Position numbers and translations under genes: made by a program
Notes under the pieces: generated by a model
What the model was told of the DNA's origin: nothing
Seen by the model: the letters and a program-made list of their open reading frames with translations, nothing else
Databases searched by the model: none
Part shown: positions 49,221 to 57,158 of the stretch, one piece after another
Layout of the letters: each line of letters opens with the position of its first letter
Numbering within the stretch: the first letter of the stretch is position 1
NCBI GenBank assembly: GCA_964433345.1
Contig: CAYSQJ010000004.1
Coordinates: forward strand, 62,001 to 126,000
Direction of reading: 5' to 3'
DNA from: Ga0077527 sp964433345
GTDB lineage: Bacteria; Pseudomonadota; Gammaproteobacteria; Burkholderiales; SG8-41
DNA: 64,000 nucleotides

Positions 49221-50480
49221 TCAGGCTGTCGCCGCCGCCTCGCGGCGGTGGCGCGGCAGCCACAGCGCCAGCGGCAGTGCAAGAAAGCCGATGCCCGAAG
49301 CGACGTATATGGCGAGGGTGTAGTCGCCCGTATTGTCGAACAACACGCCGCCGAGCCAGCCGCCCAGCGCCATGCCGGTGCTCGCACCGATCATTTCAAA
49401 CGAGAAAATCGAACTCAGCGGCGCCTTGGGGCCGAACATCTGCCGGTTGATGATCGGGAAGCCGACCATCTCGCCGCCATAGCAGATGCCGAAAATCACC
49501 GCGAAAACATAGAAGTGCCAGGCCTCGGTGGCGAAGAGCAGCATCAGGATCGACAGGCTCTGGCCGAAGATTGCCCAGGAGAGGATGGTGCGTCCGCCGA
49601 AGCGCTCGGTCAGCAGCGAGAAGGTGAATCGGCTGAAGATCGAGACGCCGGCAATCGTGCTCAGCACGCCCGCAGCCTGAAGCCCCGGTATGCCGTGATG
49701 GGTGGCCATCGACACGCCGTGCGCCAGGATGACCGCATGGCCCGCGCAGCCGAGGTGGTGGCAGCCGGTGAGCAGCCAGACCGGCTTGCGCGCGAGCACC
49801 GAGCGCAGGCTGATCGCGGCTTCCGCCGTGCCGGAAACCGGCTTGTCCGGCGTGGCCTCGCTTGCGCCGTACGCAGTCAGCCCCATTTCGGCCGGGCTGG
49901 TCCGGATCAGCCAGGAAAATCCCAGCAGGATTGCGCCGAAGGAGAGTCCTACCACCAAAAACGCCGATTCCCAGCCGCGGGTCTCGATCAGCCAGCGGAA
50001 CAGCGGCGCGAAGATCACCGGCCCGGAGCCGAGCGCTGCCCAGTAGATGCCCAGTGCGAGCCCCATTTTCCGGTCAAACCAGCGGGTCACCAGTACCGGC
50101 AACAGCACCATGAATGCCGCATTGCCGAGTGCGCCGACGAACACGCCGTAGAGCACGTAGAGGTGCCACAGTTCCTGGATCATCCCGAGCATCACCGTGC
50201 CGGCGGAGATCATCAGCGATGCCCCGATCATCAGCGTGCGTGCGCCGCAGCGGTCGCCCAGCCAGCCGAATACCAGCATCGCCGGCATGCTGCACAGGAA
50301 GGCCAGCGAATAGGCGAGCCCGATGTCGCCGCGCTTCCAGTCGAATTTTTCGACCAGCGGATCGACGAACACTGCAAACGATGCCGAGTCGGCGCGGCTG
50401 ACGATGCTGACGACGCAGGTGGCGGCGAGGATGATCCAGGCGTAATGGATGCGCGGCATGCGGGCGGATGGGGATGTCAT
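49221..50480 (-). CDS. MFS transporter, oxalate/formate or monocarboxylate (OFA/MCT-like) type
   Basis: A 419-residue transporter with 12 predicted spans and a central cytoplasmic loop (about 190-220). The N-terminal YAWIILAATCVVSIVSRADSASFAVFVDPL and GWLGDRCGARTLM (MFS signature between spans 2 and 3) fit the OFA/MCT-type group that carries small carboxylates. Position inside the split lut cluster makes lactate or a related monocarboxylate a sensible, untested substrate. It is read opposite to the lut genes. Confidence 0.85.
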   Translation of the reverse strand: MTSPSARMPRIHYAWIILAATCVVSIVSRADSASFAVFVDPLVEKFDWKRGDIGLAYSLAFLCSMPAMLVFGWLGDRCGARTLMIGASLMISAGTVMLGMIQELWHLYVLYGVFVGALGNAAFMVLLPVLVTRWFDRKMGLALGIYWAALGSGPVIFAPLFRWLIETRGWESAFLVVGLSFGAILLGFSWLIRTSPAEMGLTAYGASEATPDKPVSGTAEAAISLRSVLARKPVWLLTGCHHLGCAGHAVILAHGVSMATHHGIPGLQAAGVLSTIAGVSIFSRFTFSLLTERFGGRTILSWAIFGQSLSILMLLFATEAWHFYVFAVIFGICYGGEMVGFPIINRQMFGPKAPLSSIFSFEMIGASTGMALGGWLGGVLFDNTGDYTLAIYVASGIGFLALPLALWLPRHRREAAATA

Positions 50481-50679
50481 GGGGACGTACTGGTTGGGGT
50501 GGGGTGTTACAGGTTTGCGGCGCGCAGGTTCAGGATGTGGAGTTACTCACCCATGGAGAGCAGGCATTTTCGCATACCCGATCCCCCGCACATCGATTCG
50601 ATTCCGCAGGATGGTCCGCTGCCGGCGGGTTTTGCTGCGGCAAGTTCCGGACACCATCCGGACTCGCGATCCGGGCGGG
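50481..50679. other. 199-base gap between the MFS gene and the diguanylate cyclase gene
   Basis: Should contain the MFS promoter (minus strand) and the 3' region of the cyclase. A CCGGACTCGCGATCCGG dyad lies near 50657-50673. I see no gene, terminator with T-run or named motif. Confidence 0.3.
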
Positions 50680-52098
50680 TTATTTCCCGGATGAACCTTT
50701 GTCACCGGCCGCAGCCTGGCCGGAGGGTTGCCTTTCCTTCCGCTGTTTCTTGAGCAGATACATGGTCTCGTCGGCGTGGCGCAACAGCTGTTTTTCGTCG
50801 TCTCCGTGCTGCGGGCAATGGGCGGCCCCGAAGCTCGCGGTGATGCCGACTGTTTTTCCTGCCAGCTCAAAAGGCTGATGCAGGGTCTTGCGGAATTTGC
50901 TGATCAGCATCTCGACGTTTTCCGGCGATGCGATGTTTTCCAGCAACACCACGAATTCGTCGCCGCCGAAGCGTGCAACGGTGTCGCCGGAGCGCACGCA
51001 CTGTTCAAGGCGCCGCGCGACCTGCTGCAGCAGCTGGTCACCGGTCCCGTGACCGAGGTTGTCGTTGACTGCCTTGAATCCGTCCAGATCGATGAAAACC
51101 AGAGACAGCTGCATCTGGCCGCGCCGGGTCCTCGCCAGAGCCAGCCGCATGCGGTCATGGAAGAGCTGCCGGTTGGCCAGCCCGGTCAGGCTGTCGTAGA
51201 GAGCCATCTGCTGCAGGCTGGCAACAAGCCTTTTGCGCTCGATGGCCGTGGCAATCTGGACGGACACGAATTGCAGCAGTTCCCGGTCTTTGTCGTTGTA
51301 GTGTGCATCGCGGGCGTCGTTTTGCACCACCAACACGCCGATGGTGCCCTTGCCGGAGGTCAGCGGGATGCCCAGCCAGCTGAGTGCATGATCTTCAATC
51401 AGCTCGCGGGCAGCCCCGTGCAGTTCCTCCGGGAGGTCCGCGTCGCGGCCCGGGGCCAGAAGTAATGCTTCGCCGCTGCGGATGACCTGCGCACAGAGGG
51501 CGTCGAGGCCGGATTTGTGCGGATCGGCTTGCGCGCCTGTTTTGTCGTCGTGGCAGGCGAAATCCATCGTACCGCTGCGTTCATCGACGAGAGCAATCGA
51601 AAAGCTGGAAAAGGCCAGCAGATCGCTGATGATGCGGTGGATCTGCCGGTACAGGGACTGCAGATCCTCCGCTTCGTGGGCTGCCTCCGAAATGGCATAT
51701 AGCGCCGCCTGTACCTTCTCCGCGTGTTTGCGCCGGGTGATATCCCTGGCCACTGCAATGCGCAACTGGTGGTCTTCCGACCAGCGGGCGGACCACATGA
51801 TATCGACGACCTGGCCGTCCTTGCGCAGGTAGCGGTTCTCGAAGTGAAACTGCGGATTGCCGGCCATGATGCCGCTGGCGGTCTGCAGCGTCCGTTCGCG
51901 GTCTTCGGGGTGCACCAGCTCGATCATGCGCCGGCCGAGCACCTCCTGCGGCGCGTAGCCGAAAATGGTCTCGAAACTGGCGCTGACGTAGACATAACGC
52001 CCCTCCTTGTCCACCACGCAAATGGCATCGAGCAGCAGATCGATGTATTCGCTCAAGGCTGGGCGGGAGGCGGATGTCATGGGGGCGGTGTCTGGCAT
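50680..52098 (-). CDS. PAS-GAF-GGDEF diguanylate cyclase
   Basis: A 472-residue cytoplasmic sensor enzyme: PAS domain (about 15-125, AICVVDKEGRYVYVSASFETIFGYAP), GAF domain (about 135-285) and GGDEF domain (about 300-460). The active-site GGDEF is intact (378-382), and the inhibitory I-site RSGD (369-372) sits five residues upstream, as required for product feedback. It should make cyclic di-GMP from two GTP in response to a ligand or redox signal sensed by PAS/GAF. No membrane span. It diverges from lutB across 142 bases, opposite in action to the EAL protein nearby. Confidence 0.94.
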   Translation of the reverse strand: MPDTAPMTSASRPALSEYIDLLLDAICVVDKEGRYVYVSASFETIFGYAPQEVLGRRMIELVHPEDRERTLQTASGIMAGNPQFHFENRYLRKDGQVVDIMWSARWSEDHQLRIAVARDITRRKHAEKVQAALYAISEAAHEAEDLQSLYRQIHRIISDLLAFSSFSIALVDERSGTMDFACHDDKTGAQADPHKSGLDALCAQVIRSGEALLLAPGRDADLPEELHGAARELIEDHALSWLGIPLTSGKGTIGVLVVQNDARDAHYNDKDRELLQFVSVQIATAIERKRLVASLQQMALYDSLTGLANRQLFHDRMRLALARTRRGQMQLSLVFIDLDGFKAVNDNLGHGTGDQLLQQVARRLEQCVRSGDTVARFGGDEFVVLLENIASPENVEMLISKFRKTLHQPFELAGKTVGITASFGAAHCPQHGDDEKQLLRHADETMYLLKKQRKERQPSGQAAAGDKGSSGK

Positions 52099-52157
52099 GG
52101 ATTGACCTGGGGCAGGGCTATTCTATTCGAGCCGGCCCGGCACCGGTTATCGCGGCG

Positions 52158-52173
52158 CCTGATGGTTATCAGG
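52158..52173. promoter_or_regulatory. Perfect dyad in the lutB / cyclase divergent region
   Basis: CCTGAT, GGTT, ATCAGG: a perfect 6-bp inverted repeat, well placed as an operator for either divergent gene. TATACT (52228-52233) upstream of lutB is a possible -10. The binding protein is unknown; GntR-type LldR or IclR-type regulators are candidates. Confidence 0.35.
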
Positions 52174-52240
52174 CCCTTACGAGCCCGCATGACGTTCGCC
52201 ATGCGCAAGCCGAGACCGCTGCCGCTATATACTTGAGCCC

Positions 52241-53644
52241 ATGCAAGTCACCTCCATGCACTTCAAGGCCCGCGCCGGTACCAAGCTGGCCGATGTCCGC
52301 CTGCAGACAGCCCTGAAAAAGCTGCAGGGCAATTTCGTCAAGGGCCGGGCCGACCGCATCGCCGAACTGGACAATTTCCCGGACATCCGCGATGCCGCGG
52401 CGGCAATCCGCGACCGCGCGCTGGAGAACCTCGACGTCTGGCTGGATACCTTTGAACGCAATGCCGCGGCCCGCGGCACCGTGGTCCACTGGGCGGAAAC
52501 CCACGATGACGTGAACCGCATCGTCCGCGAAATCGCCTTGCGGCACGGGGTGCGCAAGGTGATCAAGTCGAAGTCGATGGTCACCGAGGAATGCGGGCTC
52601 AACGACGCGCTGGAGTCGGCCGGCGTCGAGGTGGTCGAAACCGATCTCGGCGAATATATCCTTCAGCTGGCGAAGGAGCCGCCCTCGCACATCGTCGCAC
52701 CGGTGGTGCACAAGACCCGCGACGAGGTATCCGACCTGTTCGCCGAGAAGCACCAGGCGCCACGGCTGACCGACATCCCGGCATTGTGCCGCGAGGCGCG
52801 GGAGAAGCTGCGGCCGCATTTCCTGTCGGCGGAGATGGGCGTGTCCGGGGCCAATTTCGTCATCGCCGAGACCGGCTCTACGCTGATCGTCACCAACGAG
52901 GGCAACGGTCGCATGGTGACCACGCTGCCGAAGGTGCACGTGGCGATCACCGGCATCGAGAAAGTGGTGCCGACGCTGGAGGATGTGACCACCTTGCTGC
53001 GTCTGCTGCCGCGCCACGGCACCGGGCAGAGCATCACTAATTACATCTCGGTGACCACCGGGCCGAAGCGCGACGGCGATTCCGACGGTCCCGAACACTT
53101 CCACGTGATCCTGGTCGATGCCGGGCGCACGGATCTCATTGGCGGCGACATGCAGCAGATGCTGCGCTGTATCCGCTGTGGTGCCTGCATGAACCATTGC
53201 CCGGTCTACCAGAGTGTCGGCGGCCATGCCTATGGCTGGGTTTATCCGGGGCCGATGGGTTCGGTGCTGACGCCGACCTATGTCGGACTGGAGAACGCGC
53301 GCGATCTGCCCAATGCAGCGACGCTGTGCGGCCAGTGCGAGGTCGCCTGCCCGGTGAAGATTCCGCTGCCGGAACTGCTGCGCAAGCTGCGTGAGCGACA
53401 GTTCGAACAGGGGCTCAAGCCCTGGCACGAGGTTGCCGCGCTGCGGCTGTGGGGCTGGCTGGCCCGGCACCCTGCGCTGTACGGGCTGGCGACGCGGATC
53501 AAGGTCCGCGCATTGAAGGCGATGGCCAACCCCCAAGGCATGATCCGTAGCCTGCCCTTCGGCGGCGGCTGGACCGACCGGCGCGATTTCCCGGCGCCGG
53601 AGGGGAAGACGTTCAGGGAGTTGTACGAAAAATCAAAAGCGTAG
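52241..53644 (+). CDS. lutB: Lactate utilisation protein B (LUD domain plus two 4Fe-4S motifs)
   Basis: A 467-residue LutB/LldF protein. The LUD (DUF162) domain covers about 60-290 (SKSMVTEECGLNDALESAGVEVVETDLGEYI; GANFVIAETGSTLIVTNEGNGRM). Two ferredoxin-like clusters follow: CIRCGACMNHCPVY (about 310) and CGQCEVACPVKIP (about 363). It is the electron-transfer core of the LutABC lactate oxidase. The ATG at 52241 gives the family N-terminus. It is followed by repeats and an aldehyde dehydrogenase instead of lutC. Confidence 0.93.
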   Translation: MQVTSMHFKARAGTKLADVRLQTALKKLQGNFVKGRADRIAELDNFPDIRDAAAAIRDRALENLDVWLDTFERNAAARGTVVHWAETHDDVNRIVREIALRHGVRKVIKSKSMVTEECGLNDALESAGVEVVETDLGEYILQLAKEPPSHIVAPVVHKTRDEVSDLFAEKHQAPRLTDIPALCREAREKLRPHFLSAEMGVSGANFVIAETGSTLIVTNEGNGRMVTTLPKVHVAITGIEKVVPTLEDVTTLLRLLPRHGTGQSITNYISVTTGPKRDGDSDGPEHFHVILVDAGRTDLIGGDMQQMLRCIRCGACMNHCPVYQSVGGHAYGWVYPGPMGSVLTPTYVGLENARDLPNAATLCGQCEVACPVKIPLPELLRKLRERQFEQGLKPWHEVAALRLWGWLARHPALYGLATRIKVRALKAMANPQGMIRSLPFGGGWTDRRDFPAPEGKTFRELYEKSKA

Positions 53645-53645
53645 C

Positions 53646-53771
53646 CACAGAGGGCATAGAGAACACAGAGAAATTCTCGGATCTCGTCACTCCGGCGCAA
53701 GCCGGAGTCAAGCAGCAATATTGACGAGACTCCTGGATTCCGGATCGCGCTTTGCGCGTCCGGAATGACGA
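53646..53771. repeat. Composite palindromic (REP-like) element with 9-bp repeats, between lutB and mmsA
   Basis: Three 9-bp units CACAGAGGG, CATAGAGAA, CACAGAGAA (53646-53672) lie first. Two hairpins follow: CTCCGGC-GCAA-GCCGGAG (53690-53707) and ATTCCGGA...TCCGGAAT with inner CGCGC-TTT-GCGCG (53737-53766). Their outer ends TCGTCACTCCGG (53684-) and CCGGAATGACGA (-53771) are also near-perfect inverted copies, so the whole 88 bases can form a nested palindrome. It resembles dispersed extragenic palindromes of other proteobacteria. Confidence 0.85.
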
Positions 53772-53805
53772 TATCGGTAACCAGTTGTTATTCCAAGAGA
53801 CCATC

Positions 53806-55317
53806 ATGAACAAACCAAACGACATCACCACCACCATTCCCCTGTGGATCGACGGCAAGGCGCATCCGGCGACATCGACCCGCACGGCGGGCGTTACCAA
53901 TCCGGCGACCGGCAGGGTCACGCGGCAGGTGCCGCTGGCGAATGCGCAGGACATTGACGCCGCCGTCCAGTCGGCGCAGCGCGCCTATCCGGCATGGCGC
54001 GACACGCCGCCGCTGCGCCGCGCGCGCATCCTGATGCGTTACCGCGAGCTGCTCGATGCCCACCGCGACGAGCTCGCGCGGCTGGTCACTGACGAACACG
54101 GCAAGACCCTGGCCGACGCTGCCGGCTCGGTGCAGCGCGGCATCGAGGTCGTCGAGTTCGCGATGGGCATTCCGCACCTGCTGAAGGGCGAGCACAGCGA
54201 GGACGTCGGCACCGGCGTCGATACCCATTCGCTGCGCCAGCCGCTGGGTGTCTGCGCCGGCATCACGCCCTTCAATTTTCCGGTGATGGTGCCGCTGTGG
54301 ATGTTCCCGGTTGCGATCGCCTGCGGCAATACCTTCGTGCTGAAACCCTCGGAGAAAGTGCCGTCGGCCTCGATGCGCATGGCGGAGCTGTTCAGCGAGG
54401 CCGGGCTGCCGGACGGCGTGCTTAACGTCGTGCATGGCGACAAGGAGGCGGTGGATGCCCTGCTGCATCACCCGCAGGTGAGGGCGGTGTCCTTCGTCGG
54501 CTCGACCCCGATTGCGAAGTACATCTACGAAACCTGCGCGAAGGAGGGCAAGCGCGTGCAGGCGCTGGGCGGGGCAAAGAACCACGCCGTGGTGCTCGCC
54601 GATGCCGATCTCGATTTCGCGGCCGACGCCCTGATCGGCGCGGCCTATGGTTCGGCGGGCGAGCGCTGCATGGCGATTTCCGCGGTTGTGGCAGTGGAGG
54701 AGGTGGCCGACGCGCTGGTGGCGAAGCTGCAGACCGCCGCCGCACGTCTGAAAATCGGCCCCGGCCAGCAGAAGGACGCCGACATGGGACCGGTGATCAG
54801 CCGCGTCCATCGCGACAAGATTGCCTCCTATGTCGACCAGGGCGTTGCCGCCGGCGCCAAGCTGCTGCTCGACGGCCGCAGCCTGAAGGTGGCCGGCCAC
54901 GAGGAGGGATTTTTCATCGGCGCCACGCTGTTTGACCACGTGAAGCCGGAGATGACGATCTACCGCGACGAGATTTTCGGCCCGGTGCTGGTTGTGCTGC
55001 GGGTGAAGTCTCTCGACGAGGCGATCAGGCTGATCAACGCCAACCCCTATGCCAACGGCACGGCAGTGTTCACCCGCTCCGGCGGTGCCGCGCGGCGTTT
55101 CGAGCGCGAGATCGAGGTAGGCATGGTCGGCATCAACGTGCCGATCCCTGTGCCCATCGCCTATTACTCCTTCGGCGGCTGGCGCAATTCGCTGTTCGGC
55201 GACCAGCATGTGCACGGCCCCGAGGGTGTGCGTTTCTATACCCGCGGCAAGGTGGTAACCACGCGCTGGCCCGACGACAAGGCCGTGGCCGGCGGCTTCA
55301 ACATGCCGACGCTGTGA
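53806..55317 (+). CDS. mmsA: Methylmalonate-semialdehyde dehydrogenase (CoA-acylating)
   Basis: A 503-residue NAD+-dependent aldehyde dehydrogenase of the MMSDH type, converting (methyl)malonate semialdehyde to acetyl- or propionyl-CoA. The signature GSAGERCMAIS holds the catalytic Cys (about 288), and the PFNFPVMVPLWMFPVAIACGN segment and the VPIAYYSFGGWRNSLFGD end are typical. It normally serves valine, beta-alanine or inositol catabolism. Here it stands between lutB and lutC. The ATG at 53806 is preferred; the upstream frame runs through the palindromic element. Confidence 0.93.
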   Translation: MNKPNDITTTIPLWIDGKAHPATSTRTAGVTNPATGRVTRQVPLANAQDIDAAVQSAQRAYPAWRDTPPLRRARILMRYRELLDAHRDELARLVTDEHGKTLADAAGSVQRGIEVVEFAMGIPHLLKGEHSEDVGTGVDTHSLRQPLGVCAGITPFNFPVMVPLWMFPVAIACGNTFVLKPSEKVPSASMRMAELFSEAGLPDGVLNVVHGDKEAVDALLHHPQVRAVSFVGSTPIAKYIYETCAKEGKRVQALGGAKNHAVVLADADLDFAADALIGAAYGSAGERCMAISAVVAVEEVADALVAKLQTAAARLKIGPGQQKDADMGPVISRVHRDKIASYVDQGVAAGAKLLLDGRSLKVAGHEEGFFIGATLFDHVKPEMTIYRDEIFGPVLVVLRVKSLDEAIRLINANPYANGTAVFTRSGGAARRFEREIEVGMVGINVPIPVPIAYYSFGGWRNSLFGDQHVHGPEGVRFYTRGKVVTTRWPDDKAVAGGFNMPTL

Positions 55318-55322
55318 AGAAC

Positions 55323-55393
55323 AGTGAGGAGTCAGGGGTGAGGCGTAAGGAGTAAAACCCTGACACCTCACACCTCACACCTCACACCTCACT
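55323..55393. repeat. Inverted 7-bp tandem-repeat element filling the mmsA-lutC gap
   Basis: Left arm 55323-55357: five units of NGTGAGG type (AGTGAGG, AGTCAGG, GGTGAGG, CGTAAGG, AGTAAAA). Right arm 55359-55393: CCTGACA, CCTCACA x3, CCTCACT, the same unit inverted. The arms are 1 base apart and can form one long hairpin. It covers most of the 86 bases between the mmsA stop and the lutC ATG. Confidence 0.92.
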
Positions 55394-55403
55394 GAAAAAA
55401 CCC

Positions 55404-56048
55404 ATGTCTGCACGCGCCAACATTCTCGCCCGCATCCGCACCCGCCAGGGCAAGGCGGTGACGGTGCGCGCGGCGGAGCGCGAGGCGGTGGCGCAGTACC
55501 TGGCGGAACATCCCCAGGGTCCGCGGCCACAGACGGGCGATGATGCCCTTGCCCGTTTCCGCGCGCGCGCGCTGGGTCTGTCGACGACCATTGACGAACT
55601 GCAGTCGCCTGCCGAAGTGCCGGCCGCAGTGGCGCGTTACCTGCGCGGTCTGGGACTGGCGCCGGCCGGCGTTTGCTGGCCTGAGTTCGCGGCGCTGGAC
55701 TGGCAGGCGCAGGGACTTGCCGTGGAATCACGCGCAGCGCGCGGCGATGACCTCGTCGGCATCACCGGCGTTTTTTGCGCGATCGCCGAGACCGGCACGC
55801 TGGTGACCTGCTCCGGTCCGGCCACTCCGCCGGCAACGAGCCTGCTGCCGGAAACCCATATCGCCGTGCTGCGGCGCGACCGCATCGTCGCCGGCATGGA
55901 GGATGCATGGACGCTGCTGCGCGAAGAGCACGGTGCCTTGCCGCGGGCAGTGAATTTCATCTCGGGCCCTTCGCGCACGGCGGACATCGAGCAGACCGTG
56001 ACGCTGGGCGCGCACGGTCCCTACCGGGTGTACATTCTGCTGCTCTGA
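55404..56048 (+). CDS. lutC: Lactate utilisation protein C (LUD domain)
   Basis: A 214-residue LUD-domain protein (LutC/YkgG). The N-terminal MSARANILARIRTR and the C-terminal GITGVFCAIAETGTLVTCSG and INFISGPSRTADIEQTVTLGAHGP-like segment (here NFISGPSRTADIEQ) are diagnostic. It is the third subunit of the LutABC lactate-oxidising complex. The leader is taken up by a heptad hairpin, and no good ribosome site is seen. It is convergent with the antiporter operon. Confidence 0.92.
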   Translation: MSARANILARIRTRQGKAVTVRAAEREAVAQYLAEHPQGPRPQTGDDALARFRARALGLSTTIDELQSPAEVPAAVARYLRGLGLAPAGVCWPEFAALDWQAQGLAVESRAARGDDLVGITGVFCAIAETGTLVTCSGPATPPATSLLPETHIAVLRRDRIVAGMEDAWTLLREEHGALPRAVNFISGPSRTADIEQTVTLGAHGPYRVYILLL

Positions 56049-56060
56049 GCGCCTGCCTGT

Positions 56061-56396
56061 TCAGCGGCCCGAAGGCACGTCGTCGGGCAGGGGCGCGCGG
56101 GATTTGAGGCGCCGGCGCAATGCGGCCCTGGCGAGCAGGCTCGCGCTGACCGGCGCGGTGACGAACAGGAACAGCGTGATCAGCAGTTCGTGCAGCGAGA
56201 CGCCGTGGCTGATTGAATAGGCGATCGACGCGAGCAGCATGCCGCCCACGCCCAGCGTCGTCGCCTTGGTCGGTGCATGCAGGCGCATGAAGAAGTCGGG
56301 CAGGCGCAGCAGGCCGATGGCGCCGACCAGCGTGAAGAAGCTGCCGATCAGCAGCATCAGCGCGACCAGCCATTCGAGGAGGATTGCGGCGTCCAT
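56061..56396 (-). CDS. mnhG: Mrp-type monovalent cation/H+ antiporter subunit G (cluster 1)
   Basis: A 111-residue protein with three spans, family motif LVGAIGLLRLPDFFMRLHAPTKATTLGVGGMLLAS. Last gene of the left antiporter operon (order AB-C-D-E-F-G). The start is the ATG at 56394-56396, 7 bases after the mnhF stop. Basic/Pro-rich C-terminal tail. Confidence 0.93.
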   Translation of the reverse strand: MDAAILLEWLVALMLLIGSFFTLVGAIGLLRLPDFFMRLHAPTKATTLGVGGMLLASIAYSISHGVSLHELLITLFLFVTAPVSASLLARAALRRRLKSRAPLPDDVPSGR

Positions 56397-56403
56397 GGCG
56401 GCC

Positions 56404-56673
56404 TCAGTCCATGACGTCGCCGCGCTCGAGGTAGCGGGCGAGTGCGACGGTGGCGACAAAACCCATCAGTGCGATCAGCAGCGCGGCCTCGAAGTAGACC
56501 GAGCTTGCCATGCGGATGCCGAGGACTATCAGCAGCGCGATGGCGTTGATGTACAGCGTGTCGAGCGCGAGTATGCGGTCGGCTGCATCGGGGCCGCGCA
56601 CCAGCCTGACCAGGCACAGCAGCATGGCGAGGCCGATGGCGCAGAAGGCGATGTTGATGGCCAGGTTCAGCAT
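56404..56673 (-). CDS. mnhF: Mrp-type antiporter subunit F (cluster 1)
   Basis: An 89-residue three-span protein with the MnhF motif VRLVRGPDAADRILALDTLYINAIALLIVLGI. The start is the ATG at 56671-56673, overlapping the mnhE 3' end by 7 bases. Confidence 0.93.
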   Translation of the reverse strand: MLNLAINIAFCAIGLAMLLCLVRLVRGPDAADRILALDTLYINAIALLIVLGIRMASSVYFEAALLIALMGFVATVALARYLERGDVMD

Positions 56674-57158
56674 CCGAATATCTCCAGCAGGGGCTTCTCG
56701 TAACGTTCCTTGATTTCGGCGATCAGCGCGTCGGGTGACTCGCAGTCCAGCGCGTGCACCAGCAGTTCGCGGTTCTCGGTATCGATCACCGCGGACACGG
56801 TTCCCGGCGTCATCGTGATGATGCTGGCAAACAGGGTGGTGGACTGGGGATTGCTCAATGCCAGGGGTACGCGCAGAAAAACCGGCGACAGCTGGCCGGT
56901 GGGACCGAGTACCAGGCGTGACACGGCGACGTTGGCGACCACGATGTCCCAAGTGACGCGCAACAGCAGGCGCAGCGCGGCGACTGGTGAGCGCACCTTC
57001 GGCAGATGATCGAGGAATGGCGCACTGATGCGCGGAATGGCAATGCCGAGAAATGCGGCCAGCAGCAGGTGTCCGGCGGAGAGATCACCGGTCAGCGCCA
57101 GCCATCCGGCGGCGAGCGCGGCGGAGAGCAGCGGGAAGGGCAGCCAGCTCCGGATCAT
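56667..57158 (-). CDS. mnhE: Mrp-type antiporter subunit E (cluster 1)
   Basis: A 163-residue membrane protein. Two N-terminal spans, then the conserved cytoplasmic part with FLRVPLALSNPQSTTLFASIITMTPGTVSA and the typical HALDC end. It overlaps mnhD (4 bases) and mnhF. A paralogue opens the second cluster at 62165. Confidence 0.93.
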   Translation of the reverse strand: MIRSWLPFPLLSAALAAGWLALTGDLSAGHLLLAAFLGIAIPRISAPFLDHLPKVRSPVAALRLLLRVTWDIVVANVAVSRLVLGPTGQLSPVFLRVPLALSNPQSTTLFASIITMTPGTVSAVIDTENRELLVHALDCESPDALIAEIKERYEKPLLEIFGC

